Positions 1 to 10,801 are shown, counted from the first letter of the stretch. The stretch is 64,000 bases of DNA from Tillandsia leiboldiana (GCA_029204045.2 CM055062.1:7249705-7313704); one strand, 5' to 3'. A program made the numbers and translations. Notes: generated by a model not told the origin, from the sequence alone.

Positions 1-1716
1 CGGAAAGCGTACCAGGTGGGTTGGAATTTCTCCAAAATTTATGGAATGCCCTTAATGCTATTGAATGCAAGTTGATCATATTTATTAGGCGTTTTCGCTG
101 TTTTTACATCTGATAGTTGCCTGGAATTTTCTGTAAAATTTATTGGAACCCCGGATTATTTTTAATAGACTCCTGATATCATATGACACTAGGTTTCATG
201 TTTTGGTTGCATCATAACTGCACCTGAACCGTTTTAAAAATCGAGAAACACGTTTTTAAGGAAAATCAATGTTTTCAAAGAGGGTTTTTAAATTATGAGT
301 TGCCAAAGGTATGGCATAGGTTCAGGGTGCTTGTATACTCGTGCCGGGGGGGCGAGTGGATTTTTAGAGCATGTGCGTCGAGTTCTAGCGTCATGTGGGA
401 TGAGTTTCCTTGTGGGCATTGGGTGATTGCTCTAGATTACGTTTTTCCGATTTAGTCGTTGAGGTGGATCTCCGACGTAGTTTTGAGGATATTTGGGGTT
501 CTGGCAGATCGAGTCGCGGGGGTTTCCCGGCTCAGCCATGGTCATGCACTATCAGATTGAGTCGTTGAGGGTCCTCCGACATAGCTGTGAGAGTGTTTGG
601 GCTATTCATGTTTGAGTCGAGGTTCTTTTCCGACTGAGTTGTGTTTTCGAGCTTTGAGATACCGATCTGTTTGATCGTGGATTATAGCCTGCATGTGCCG
701 CATATTTGAGACAGTGAGACAGATGTGATACTTGAGTTCAGTGGGGTCGCACCCCTCGAGCTACGCCCCGGGTGCGATGATGATACCGAGCCTGACGAGG
801 CTACGATGTGGTTATGCGCCTAGTTGATTTACTAGTGGTCGCTTGATACCCCTGGCCGAGCTACCATGGGGTCACTTTGTGTGAGATTGAGATGGTCGGT
901 TTAGGACGCCCCACGTAAATCCCGTCCTCTTGTGGATGCGTGGTAGTGGGCAGGTGCGTTCCTAGACGACAGGCGCAGGCTGGACTGAGCCAGTTTTGGG
1001 CAGTCTTTGAGATTGGGTGTTATGAGCGGGTAGTTACTTATTATGTTCTTAGATGGTTTTTCCTGAGAGCATTGATACTGAGGCATTTTAGCAGTAGCGA
1101 GAGTATGCATAGCATGTTTATGATAGAGTTTCCTTTTGAGCATTATGTTTGAGACATATTAGCTGTAGTTTTCCTTCAGCTTATCTATCTATCTATCTAT
1201 CTGCATATCTATCTGTTTTGCCTCCAGTAGACTTAGTGGGCATACCGTGGATATTGGGACGGTACCCACTGAGATCTGCCTTCTGCAGCAGATCTCACAC
1301 CCGCTGCGGTGACAGGTTGAGGTAGCTGTTCCGGCTTGGTTCGCGCAGAGACAGCAGATCGAGGTGAGGACGTGGCCGATTAGTTCCTTACCAGCATTGA
1401 GAGTCAGAGGTAGGTGTACCCGTTTTTATTTTATGACTCCACTTTTGTACTGGACATTCTGAGAGACTTGTGTGGATAGTATTTGTTTTATTCCTGTGAG
1501 ACTTTGTACCTTGAGGATTTGTGTACTAGTGGAGATTTTACTATCCCAGATGTTTAGTTTTATTCTATAGCTTTTGGTTTTAGTTTCAGCTCTGATACCT
1601 GTTTTTAGCTATAGATCTGACTTGCAGGGTAGACGTTTCGTCTGTGCGGCAGTTTCCGTACAGATGGCGGATCTGTTGGCGAGCCCGGGTCGCAGTTTCG
1701 ACCCCGGGGCGTGACA
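1..1716 (+). mobile_element. Ty3/gypsy LTR, right part (J)
   Basis: The right end carries the hairpin-plus-CGTGACA terminus shared by every gypsy LTR of this window (ends also at 33122, 40636, 48036, 53569). Segments such as GGGGTCGCACCCCTCGAG and the GACTTAGTGGGCA stretch near 1230 match the LTR of element F. The left end lies outside the window. No primer site follows position 1716, so this is a 3' LTR or a solo LTR rather than a 5' LTR. It abuts a copia LTR and probably inserted into it. The short open frames here are not credible genes. Confidence 0.8.
1182..1215. repeat. CTAT microsatellite
   Basis: About five CTAT units followed by an interrupted copy, inside the gypsy LTR. Confidence 0.8.
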
Positions 1717-2200
1717 CAAGAACACGAAAAAATTGTTAATTTTCAGAAATTAGAAAAATTGTATCCAAACAATCATTATCGTGTAGAGAGACTAAGAATC
1801 AAATTAGTTTTGCAAAAGAAATTTTAAAACTAGATCAATTGCATGATTTTCGAAAATTCCCATTATATGCCCTAAAACCGAATTTTCAGAAATCGAAGCC
1901 CAAAAAATTCGTTAATCAGGAGAATACCTAGCATATAATCAAAACTAATCTACCCAGAGTTCCTATTTCAAAAGAAATTTGATCAAAAACCATCCACAAA
2001 CGAAATCGATACAAGAAATTCATCACGTTTTGAGGAGGAATAACAAAAACGGTGAAAAACCGAGATTTTGATCAATAAAACTTTCTTGGAGTTGAAGAAC
2101 TTGAGTTTGAAAGTTTCCAAGATGGATGAAATCTAGAGAGAGAAGCTCTGGAAATTTTGGAACAAAAGATTGGAGTAAAAGAAATCAAAACCCTTTTGTT

Positions 2201-2210
2201 CTTTATAAAA
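2201..2210 (-). promoter_or_regulatory. TATA box of the truncated copia LTR
   Basis: Minus strand TTTTATAAAG, directly downstream of the palindrome cluster and followed by a plausible leader. Inferred from position and sequence only. Confidence 0.5.
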
Positions 2211-2218
2211 CCCTAGCC

Positions 2219-2314
2219 GTGATCCGGATCGGATCGAGATTGCGATCCGGATCGGCTACCCGCAGTGAAAAACTGCGTTCGGGATCCGGATCGGCAGGTC
2301 CAATCCGGATCGGC
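2219..2314 (-). repeat. ATCCGGAT palindrome cluster in U3
   Basis: Five copies of GATCCGGATC or close variants lie within about 100 bp immediately upstream (minus-strand sense) of the TATA box. The related but distinct copia LTRs at 8400-9736, 10186-11443 and 43539-44261 carry the same type of cluster in the same place. Confidence 0.8.
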
Positions 2315-2604
2315 TCCAACTTTTTCTTTAGAAAATTTCAGAGAAATTCAAGAAAAACCAGAAAAAGATTGTGAGCACTTTTGTGTATCAACTTTAAACA
2401 AAAATCATCGTTTCATACAACAAGAAATAGATTATACCAAATCTATCAATAACATCCAACAAACGAAAGAAAAATTTATGAAAATTAAATCCCTTAAAGT
2501 TGAACAACTTCAATTACATCTAACTTGATCTTATGAGTAATGCCTTTATCAAATCATCAATTCGGTAAAGAAAATGAAATACAAAGATCAATAGATGTCT
2601 AACA

Positions 2605-3248
2605 TCCCCGATAAGTTAGATAATATATCTAGTCAATTTATTGAAGAGAGTGGCTCTTTGAGCATCTTTCTTTAAAAATCCCACCTTATACCAACCTTGA
2701 AATTTTGACAGAGTCAAGTATTTCAACATGCATTTTATTTAATCACACTTGAAAAACCTTGCTTGGTATACATGTGGTAGCTGCACACAGTACTCGGACG
2801 ACCGAGGTGGTAGCTCTTTCCTCCATGTGGTGGTAGTTTTCACACTCCTCATTGGGATGTAACTCTTTCCACATCTTTTGAGCATTTTACTTTTTCTTTG
2901 ACTCCCCCTCAATTGGCTATCAATTATTTAAGATATAAAGTATTTAGCCAAATATTGATCTCGATTTCATACTCGACTAAACAGTCAAATAAGATAAAAA
3001 CTATACCAAGAGATCATCGAGAGAGAAATTGACTTTGATCAAAACAAAGATGAATTAATTGACATAAATGATCATTGCATCAAATGAAATATTATGACAT
3101 CTCGAGCATAATAGATTTCTAAATATATAAAAGGATGCAAGTAAAGTCAATAATACACATGCTCAATTAATGTACTATGTATAAACATAGATAAAAAACA
3201 AAAACACAAAAACAAAACCTAACCTAAGCAAAAGTTTCAAAAAGAAGT
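2605..3248 (-). other. Noncoding 3' region of the copia gag-pol element
   Basis: No reading frame of note. Read on the minus strand it follows the pol stop codon, contains a second purine-rich tract (TTGAGGGGGAGTC, near 2905) and ends at the purine tract before the LTR at 2604. A stretch at about 2780-2884 matches 13843-13932 (shared minus-strand text AAGATGTGGAAAGAGTTACA), which ties this tail to the pol-less copia element at 10186-13938. Confidence 0.6.
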
Positions 3249-5819
3249 TTATTTCAAGGAAAGCATTCCAATTGCTTTACGCAAATGAATAAAACATTTT
3301 TGATCCAAAGGTTTTGTTAAAATGTCAGCTAATTGATCTTCAGTTGAAATATATGAAAGTTGAAGAGTATTTGATTCAACTAGCTCTCTAAGAAAATGAT
3401 ATCTAAGTTCAATGTGTTTTGTTCTAGAGTGCAACACAGGATTTTTGGAAATGTTTATAGCACTAGTGTTGTCACAAAGAATTGTTACCGAAGATGCTGA
3501 AATCCGGAAGTCGCTCAACACACTTTTCATCCAAATAAGTTGAGTTGAACAACTACCCGCTGAAATGTATTCCGCTTCTGCAGTCGAGAGTGCTATGCAA
3601 TTCTGCTTTTTACTGTGCCATGCAACAAGGCAATAGCCAAGATAGAAGCATGCACCACTCGTGCTTTTTCGATCATCCACTGATCCTGCCCAATCGGCAT
3701 CTGAGTATCCAACAATGTCCAAACTAGTTCCCATAGGATACCAAATTCCGAAATTAATTGATCCTTTGATGTACCGGATGATCCTTTTCACCGCTTTCAG
3801 GTGAACCTCCTTTGGTGCAGATTGATATCTCGCGCAGATCCCAACACCAAAAGATATATCCGGGCGACTAGCCGTGAGATAAAGTAGACTTCCAATCATA
3901 CTTCGATACAGTTTCTCGTCTACATTCTCACTATGAGATTCACTTCTAAGTCCCTTGTGGCTAGTTCCCATTGGAGTCGGAAAATCCTTCGAATTTTTTA
4001 AGTCAAACTTTTTAACCAACTCCATTGCATACTTGGATTGACACAAGTGAATACCTTCATCATTTTGTTTAATTTGCAATCCAAGAAAATAAGTCAATTC
4101 GCCCATCATGGACATCTCAAATTCGCTTTCCATGGTCTCCGCGAATTTAGAAGCATCATTATCTCTTGTTGCGCCAAATACAATGTCATCGACATAGATT
4201 TGTGCTACAATGAAATTGTTTTGATAATGCTTCACAAAGAGAGTCCTGTCAGCTCCCCCTCGAGTATAGCCCTTCTCCAAAAGGTGCTTTGTCAACCTTT
4301 CGTACCATGCTCGCGGTGCTTGTTTCAGACCGTAAAGAGCCTTTTTCAAACGAAAAACATGGTTAGGTTGTTTATGGTCTACAAAACCTTTCAGTTGAGC
4401 CACATAAACTTCCTCATTTAAAAACCCATTTAGAAACGCGCTCTTAACGTCCATTTGAAATAATTTGATTTTAAAATGACAAGCAATAGCAAATAGTATA
4501 CGAATGGACTCGAGTCTAGCTACAGGGGCGAAAGTTTCATCAAAGTCTATACCTTCTACTTGAGAGTAGCCTTGAGCAACTAATCGTGCCTTGTTCCTGA
4601 TGATAGTACCATCCTTATTTTTCTTGTTCTTGAAAATCCATTTGGTACCTATCACATTATGTTGCTTTGGAGGCTTCGTTAATTCCCAGACTTTGTTTCG
4701 CTCAAATTGATGGAGCTCTTCCTGCATTGCTTCAATCCAGTAGTCATCCTGAAGAGCTTCATCTATATTCTTTGGTTCGATTAAAGATACGTAGCAAGCG
4801 AATCCACAAACCAACTGCCTCCGAGTTCTAACTCCTTCTTGTGGATCTCCAATAATATTCGATTCCGGATGATCCTTGGAGATGCGTAACGTTTGAGGTA
4901 ATGGAGTACACGGAGGTACATGAGACGATTCCTGCACATCAGATAAACTTGAAGAACCATTAGATGCATCATTTTTATTGGAAGTATTATCATGAGAAGA
5001 TGCAATGGCAGGTGTATCATCATCTAGAGAGATATCGAGGGTAGATTTTTCAGATGCAAAGTGAAAAGCTTCATCTACTTTAACATTTATAGATTCTACA
5101 ATCGTTTTAGATTCCATGTTAAATACCCGATATGCTCTGCTATTTGTAGAATAACCCAAAAAGATCCCTTCGTCACTTCGAGAATCGAACTTACCAAGAT
5201 TTTCGCGATCACGCAAAATAAAACATCGACTCCCAAAGATACGAAAGTATTTGATATCCGGTTTTCTACTAAACCACAGCTCATATGGTGTAATTAAAGT
5301 TCCTGGGCGCAAATACACTCGATTAATGACATAGACAGCGGTGTTCACAGCCTCAGCCCAAAAATATAGCGGTAAATTCCGGCTATGAAGCATCACACGC
5401 GCCATCTCTTGAACAACCCTGTTTTTGCGCTCAACAACACCATTCTGCTGAGGTGTATAGGGTGCCGAGAATTCATGTTGTATGCCATTGGAAGTGCAAA
5501 AATCAATAAATTTGGAATTAATGAATTCTCCACCTCTATCACTTCTAACACGAATGATCTTTTCATTCTTTTCAATCATAATACGATGGCAAATCTCATG
5601 AAAAGAATCAAACGTATCAGCTTTCTCTTTTAAAAATGCTACCCAAGAATACCGAGAGAAATCATCAACCAATAAGAAAATATACCATTTACCTCCCAAA
5701 GATGGTTGACGGGTCGGCCCCATTAAATCCATGTGTAGTAATTCCAAGGGCCGTTTGGTACCAACGTGGTTCAGGTTCTTGTGTGCAGCCCTTGATTGTT
5801 TTCCCTTAAGACAACCTCC
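3249..5819 (-). pseudogene. Copia pol, part 2: integrase, RT, RNase H
   Basis: This is the downstream part of a Ty1/copia polyprotein, cut off from gag by one in-frame TGA at 5820-5822. In order on the minus strand: the integrase core, with the first Asp in HMDLMGP, the second in VRSDRGGEF and the Glu in NGVVERKNR; a variable linker; copia RT, from the conserved WIFKNKKNKDG block through AFLNGFLNEEVY to the catalytic YVDDIVF near 4180-4200; and RNase H with ALSTAEAEYIS near 3565-3590, ending with the usual ADILTKPL block. The frame then stays open for about 850 codons to TAA at 3249-3251. Integrase copies the element into the genome, and RT with RNase H makes the cDNA. As it stands this part would not be translated without readthrough. 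The lineage is probably SIRE/Maximus-like, judging from gag and element size; that is an inference. Confidence 0.93.
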
Positions 5820-5822
5820 TCA
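5820..5822 (-). other. In-frame nonsense codon splitting copia gag-pol
   Basis: Minus-strand TGA. It occupies the place of the first Cys of the CxxC pair of the integrase zinc finger; the second half (GGCLKGKQ) is readable right after it in the same frame. Gag-pol readthrough sites of retroelements lie near the end of gag, so this position argues for an inactivating mutation. Confidence 0.85.
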
Positions 5823-8366
5823 CACAATGTTTTGTTTAAGTAAAAGTTTTGGAACCCCCTTGACCACGTCCTTGTTTGAAATTTTAACAAGTTCCTTAAA
5901 ATTTATGTGACCTAGCCTTTCATGCCAAAGAGTTTCATTATCCAAAGAAACTAGGTTACATTTTTCTGAAATTTTATTAGGAACAACATAGCAATTGTTT
6001 TCAGATCTAACCCCTTTTAAAAAGAAGACATGGTCCTTATCAGTTACAACGCATTCAACAGATGAAAAGTTAACTGAAAAACCATTGTCGCAAAGTTGAC
6101 TTATGCTTATGAGGTTAGTCTTAAGGCCATCAACAAATAAGACGTTTTTCAAAATCGGGCCATCTGGAATAGCTACCGTTCCTTTTCCAATAATTTTGGA
6201 AGATCGACCGTCTCCGAAAACAACGAGTCCTCCGGAGATTTTCTCAAAGTTTTGAAAACTATTTTTGTCACCGGTCATGTGACGGGAACAACCGCTATCC
6301 AGATACCAAGACGAATTATCATATGCATGCAAGGAAACATTGGTAACAAGACAAGGGAAAATTTCACCTTTGCGCACCCAAACCTTTTTGGAGTGCGTCG
6401 GTAATGGTCGTGAAGTTATATGCCTAGGTGAAAGCGTCTTGTTAGAGCGATTGCTGCTCCTTGATGAAGTCGTCTTGTGCGGTGAGCTACCAAGTCTCTT
6501 TTCCTTCAATTGATTTGCAATTGATTTCCGAGGAATCACCTTTGTGGTAGTCATTGCAAGAGGTGTTTGAGGTGAGCGTTTGACTCCCGTCTTGCAATAT
6601 CTTCTTATGTGCCCTGAAACACCACAACGAAAACATACCTTAGATCTTGACGATCCCAAAGAGGATGAAGTAGGTTTGTTGTCGTTGTTTGTCTTGAATT
6701 CCGGTGTCGGAGGAGGAGATACCGACTGAGGCACAAAAACTGTCCCACTCGAACTTGGATTGTCTCCAGTTTGAGTGTATCCGAGGCCGAACCGATTTGT
6801 TTGACCAAGACCAAGAAGCCTATCCAACTTACTCCTTTCTGAAGAGAATCGCTGCAAGTCATCCTTGAGTTGGAAAATGGTCTTTGTCATTTCCAGGTTA
6901 TCCTGTTGAGCCTCGTTGTAGAGCTTTGAGAAGTGATCCGCTTTATCCACCAGTTTTGTATGTTCCATCTCAAAAAGCTTATTGGACTCTTGAAGGGAAA
7001 CATTTACTTTTATCAGATTTTCCCTTTCCACTTCAAGAGCGTTTGAGAGAGAAGTTGCCATTTTTGCTTCTTCTTCGAGATCATGCAATCTCCCTCTCAA
7101 ACTCTTGTTTTGTTTAGCCAGTTTCTTTGAATCCCGTAAAAGTCTGTGGTAGGCTAAAACAAAATCTTCACCTTCCGAATCATCCGATTCATTGTCCGTA
7201 GCAATCTTTTCAACAGTGGAGTTGAACAATGACTCGGATGTACTTGCCATTAAGCACATGAATGGTGAAGATGTGGACGCGTGGAATGCCGTTGCGCTTT
7301 CTTCTTCATCACTTGAGGATGACTCATTTGACGTAGAGTTGTCATCCCAAGTGATGACTTGCATCGCCTTCTTCTTTGCCGGATACTTGTTGGGACACTC
7401 CGTTGCAATGTGGCCGTAGCCTCGACATTTGAAGCATTGTAGTTGTCCCTTTGAACTTTTCTTATCCTTTGAGAAGTTCTCTTGCTTTCTTGACTTGTAA
7501 CTTGAAATACCCTTGCCTTTCTTCGACTTTCCGAAGGATGGAGATTTACTTGAATTACCCCTTCGAAAGTTGCGGCGAAACTTCCTTGTCAAGAGAGCGA
7601 GTTGCTTCTCAAAGTCCTCCATAGAAAGGTTCTCGTCATCGTCTGAGGAGGATGTATCCGCGTATTCTTCCTTAGTTGTTTTCAACGCATAACCTGAAGA
7701 CTTAGAAGAGGATGCTTTTCCAGAAGAATTGTTAGTAGAAAATGTCATTTCATATGTTTGTAATGAACCAACTAATTCTTCTACACGTATTTCGTCCGGG
7801 TGTTTAATAGTTTCAATGGCTGTAACCTTTGGGCGAAATCGTCTAGGAAGAGTTCTTAAGATCTTTCTTACAACCTTAAATTCTGAAATCTTCTCTCCCA
7901 GGTTAGCACATGAATTTACGATGTCTTCCAATCGTGTATAGTAGTCCGTGAAAGATTCATTTTCTGCCATAAAAATGGAGTCAAATCTGCTCATAAGCAT
8001 TTGCAGCTTTTGAATCTTCACGAGGTTAGTTCCCTCATGTGTAACCTGAAGAACATCCCAGATTTCTTTCGCAGTCTCACATGCCGAGACGCGAGAGAAT
8101 TCAGTTTGAGATAAGGCATTAAAAATAGCATTAATTCCCTTGCCATTGTAAGAAGATGAATCTAACTCTTCCTTGGTCCATTTCGACCTAGGTTTTAAGG
8201 TGCGAACATCAAAAATAATTTCAGTTGGATTAGACCATCCTAATTCAATTGATTGCCACACCCTTTCGTCGATGGAAATTAAAAAGGCTTTCATCCGTAC
8301 TTTCCAGTACGCATAATTTGTTCCATCAAAGAAAGGGGGTCGATTGATGTTTCCACCTTCAACCAT
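5820..8366 (-). pseudogene. Copia gag, protease and integrase N-terminus
   Basis: This is an 848-residue open frame, starting at ATG 8366 just after the primer site. The N-terminal gag block (FDGTNYAYWKVRMKAFL, about residues 14-30) runs to about residue 215. A first zinc knuckle CFKCRGYGHIATEC lies at about 311-324. A long heptad-rich coiled coil covers about 410-535. A second knuckle CFRCGVSGHIRRYC lies at about 578-591. The retropepsin-like protease active site is DSGCSRHMTG, with Asp near residue 690. The GAG-pre-integrase start is LWHERLGH, near 813. The frame ends at TGA exactly where the integrase HHCC zinc finger should continue. Gag forms the particle, and protease matures gag and pol. 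The frame beyond the stop is the same frame, so a single nonsense change separates the halves; I see no other break in about 5.1 kb. It was probably intact until recently. Confidence 0.93.
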
Positions 8367-8383
8367 TGTTTACAACCCTATTC

Positions 8384-8397
8384 CCTCTCTGATGCCA
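8384..8397 (-). promoter_or_regulatory. Primer binding site of the copia element
   Basis: Minus strand TGGCATCAGAGAGG, two bases inside the LTR end. It is one or two changes from the initiator-Met tRNA complement TGGTATCAGAG seen at 11446 and 33131. Confidence 0.75.
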
Positions 8398-8699
8398 CTT
8401 GTTGGGTTGTATGTAATATAGATCTAAATAGGGGAAAAAACACCTAGAGGGGGGTGAATAGGTGTAAACAATAAACACTCAAAAAGTCATTGCGCAATAA
8501 AACCCAATGCGGAAATAAAAATGAACACGCAAGATTTTTACGTGGAAAACTCCAAACCGGAGTAAAAAACCACGGGACCGATAACACGGTGAAATCCACT
8601 AGAATTAAACACGTACAAGGTGATATACCGTACTCACAGACGACTCAACCTTTTCCATACGCTCCTAGTTGATCTTCTCCGCTCGTTCCGCAACGCGTC

Positions 8700-8878
8700 T
8701 CGAATCCACGATCTGCGTCCAACGCCGAATCCACGGCGTCCAACGTCGAGTCCACGACGTCTGACCCAATCCACGGTCTTCACCCAGTAGCACGCTTCGA
8801 ATCCACGAACGTACCTCGCTCCGAATCCACGAGAGCGGTTGAACCTTGAATCCACAAGGACACGCGAATCCACACGCC
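8700..8878 (-). repeat. CGTGGATTCG motif array, R-U5 region
   Basis: About ten copies of CGTGGATTCG or close variants (on the plus strand CGAATCCACG) at irregular 15-25 bp spacing, about 270-450 bp downstream of the TATA box. Related arrays occur at 11034-11130, 13994-14168 and 53640-53770. Confidence 0.85.
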
Positions 8879-9150
8879 GATTTTGGGGTAAATTGTTGTT
8901 TTTTGGGTGGTGATGATCCGCCGAATACTTAGATCAAAGATAGATAGGAAATACCATCTAAGTATTCATTAGTTTGATTCAACTCAAGATATGAGTATGA
9001 AAACCTAGAATCAAACTAATCAATATAGATGAAGAAACATAGAGTAATATCTAATGATTTTTTTTCTTCTCTATATGTGGATCTTAGGCCGTATAAAAGA
9101 TGACGGCTTTTTGGATTATCGGCTTACCCTAGAAAAATGAATCATAGGGT

Positions 9151-9160
9151 CTATTTATAG
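9151..9160 (-). promoter_or_regulatory. TATA box of the copia 5' LTR
   Basis: CTATAAATAG on the minus strand. It lies about 60 bp downstream of the U3 palindrome array. Confidence 0.65.
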
Positions 9161-9222
9161 GTTAGAAACCCTAGGAATAAGATAAGGATCAAAAACCTAC
9201 CATTTCTGGAAATTTTACGGAC

Positions 9223-9515
9223 GGCGATCCGGATCGGATTTCGGCGATCTGGATTGCAGTAGCAAGAAAGACGGTTTCCAGAAAATCAATAGTTCGGGAT
9301 CCGGATCGGAATGGCTGATCCGGATCGTTCATACAGTTTCACCAAACATCAACGTTCGGGATCCGGATTGCAAATCCTGATCCGGATCGTGCAAGTAAAA
9401 AGGTGAAACTATTGTTCGGGATCCGGATCATGTGATGCTGCGATCCGGATTGAACCAGTGTATGAACGAACACCCTTCGGGATCCGGATTGGAATGTCTG
9501 ATCCGGATCCTGAAC
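9223..9515 (-). repeat. U3 array of ATCCGGAT palindromes, 60-bp period
   Basis: Ten or so ATCCGGAT-type sites. The plus-strand phrase TTCGGGATCCGGAT starts at 9293, 9355, 9415 and 9476, a period of 60-62 bp, each followed by a second site (CTGATCCGGATC) about 25 bp on. The array lies immediately upstream of the TATA box. Confidence 0.9.
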
Positions 9516-9736
9516 ATGTCCCATGTCCAGTTTTTGATTTTTATGCAGTGAAAAATTCTTCCAGGTGTTTCTACACTACAAGAAGTATTCGGATCACCAA
9601 AAATCTTTAGTTAAACATACCTGATCCTTTTGAATTCTTCTTTCTTGAGATTGAGTTAAATGATCCAACCTTCTTCACCTTCAATCTTCAAGACTTGAAC
9701 CTTTCACGAAATTACGCCAACTCAAATTCCGTAACA

Positions 9737-10185
9737 AGGTTGCGTGCCTGGAAGAAGCTCGATAGGGAAATCGATCTCTCGCTCGGGGAGCATTCCCGGG
9801 AGTTCAGTTTGAAAAACGTCTGGAAAATCCCTTAAAACCGGGGTGTCCGCTGGCTGTGCTGAAGGCCGAGAGATCAAAACCATTGAAGCTATGAATACCA
9901 TTCCTTCTCCCTCCACCAGTCTTCTTGCCCGCGATGCAGAAAAGAAAGAAGTACTCCTATATGCTAAACCTACGGGTTCCGAGATGCCAGGTTCCTGAGG
10001 ACACACCTGGCGCTTCTCGCAAACGGTTACTGCCTGGTGTTTAGTAAGCCAAACCAACCCGAGTACTACGTCGGAATTTCCCTAGCGGGATTTCCGCCAG
10101 TTCCAGGGGTATAAAGGCCTGCCCAACCTTACCGGGCAAGAAGGAACGAAGCTTCCTGCCACGAAGGGTTGCCCAGGGTCTAAAC
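9737..10185 (-). pseudogene. Gypsy pol scrap: end of protease to start of RT
   Basis: The minus-strand translation reads WLTKHQAVTVCEKR (end of the gypsy protease region), SASRARRLVEGEG, then VLRDFPDVFQTELPG and EIDFPIELLPGTQP, the conserved link between protease and reverse transcriptase of plant Ty3/gypsy elements. The reading breaks upstream of about 10057 and is cut off on both sides by copia LTRs (9736 and 10186). The scrap is what remains of an older minus-strand gypsy element that received both copia insertions. The rest of that element is not recognisable in the window. Confidence 0.85.
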
Positions 10186-10496
10186 TGTTACGGGTTTTTG
10201 TGTTGGCATATTTCGTGAGTTGAGTCGGAGTCTTGAAGTGATCAAATTGTCAATTAGCAATCGAAGACTCAGAGAAGATTCAACAAGATCTCAAGTTGAC
10301 ACTCAGTGTTTTGAGTTTTGAAGATTGAAATTGAAGAATTGTGGATCATATATATCAATCTTAAGGAAAATGGATTCGGATTGATCAGGTACGTTTAACT
10401 AAATATTTTTGGTGATCCGAATACATTTGTGTAGTTTAGAAACACTTGGATGAATTTTTAATTACATAAAAATTAAAAACTAGACATATTACATGT

Positions 10497-10735
10497 TCAG
10501 GATCCGGATCAGGCACTACAAACCGGACCCCGAACATAGGGTAGTTCATGCGCAATTCCAGTCCGGATCGGGGTTACTTCAGTCCGGACCCCGAACGTGG
10601 ATTCTGTAGGAATTGCATGAACAGTCCGGACCGTGGTTATTTCAGTCCGGACCCCGAAGGTATGTTTTTCTGGAAATTGTCTGTTTAGCCACGACAGTTC
10701 GGACCGCCAAAATTCCAGTCCGGACCGTCGTCTTG
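10497..10735 (+). repeat. U3 array with GTCCGGAC-type palindromes
   Basis: Eight TCCGGA-core sites. The phrase CCGGACCCCGAA begins at 10523, 10584 and 10647, a 61-63 bp period. The first site is ATCCGGAT, later ones are mostly GTCCGGAC, and a hybrid GTCCGGAT is also present. An inverted pair GTTCATGC (10544) and GCATGAAC (10614) lies in the array. Confidence 0.88.
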
Positions 10736-10791
10736 AAAAATTCCAGATAAGGTTAGTTTTTGATTCTTATCTTCTTCCAATGGTTTCTAAT

Positions 10792-10801
10792 TTATAAATA
10801 G
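10792..10801 (+). promoter_or_regulatory. TATA box of LTR D
   Basis: TTATAAATAG, about 60 bp downstream of the U3 palindrome array. Confidence 0.65.

Larger units (their letters stand above)
1717..2604 (-). mobile_element. Copia-type LTR fragment, minus strand
   Basis: Read on the minus strand this begins TGTTAGACATC directly after a purine tract (ATCGGGGA, 2605-2612), as an LTR does after its polypurine tract. It has a TATA box (2201-2210) and an upstream cluster of ATCCGGAT palindromes. The CA end is missing: the sequence is cut at 1716/1717 by gypsy LTR J. Outside the palindrome cluster it does not resemble the 5' LTR at 8400-9736, so it is not the matching LTR of the gag-pol element beside it. 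Confidence 0.65.
8400..9736 (-). mobile_element. 5' LTR of the copia gag-pol element
   Basis: Minus-strand LTR of 1337 bp beginning TGTTACGGAATT (at 9736) and ending CCCAACA (at 8400), followed by the primer site. It contains a U3 palindrome array, a TATA box and a downstream array of CGTGGATTCG motifs. The same architecture is found in the LTRs at 10186-11443 and 43539-44261. The flanking bases at 9737-9741 (AGGTT) would be the target duplication; its partner is not in the window. Confidence 0.88.

Noticed and set aside
5820..5822. Programmed stop readthrough between gag and pol
   Set aside because: The stop lies within the integrase zinc finger, downstream of protease, not at a gag-pol boundary.
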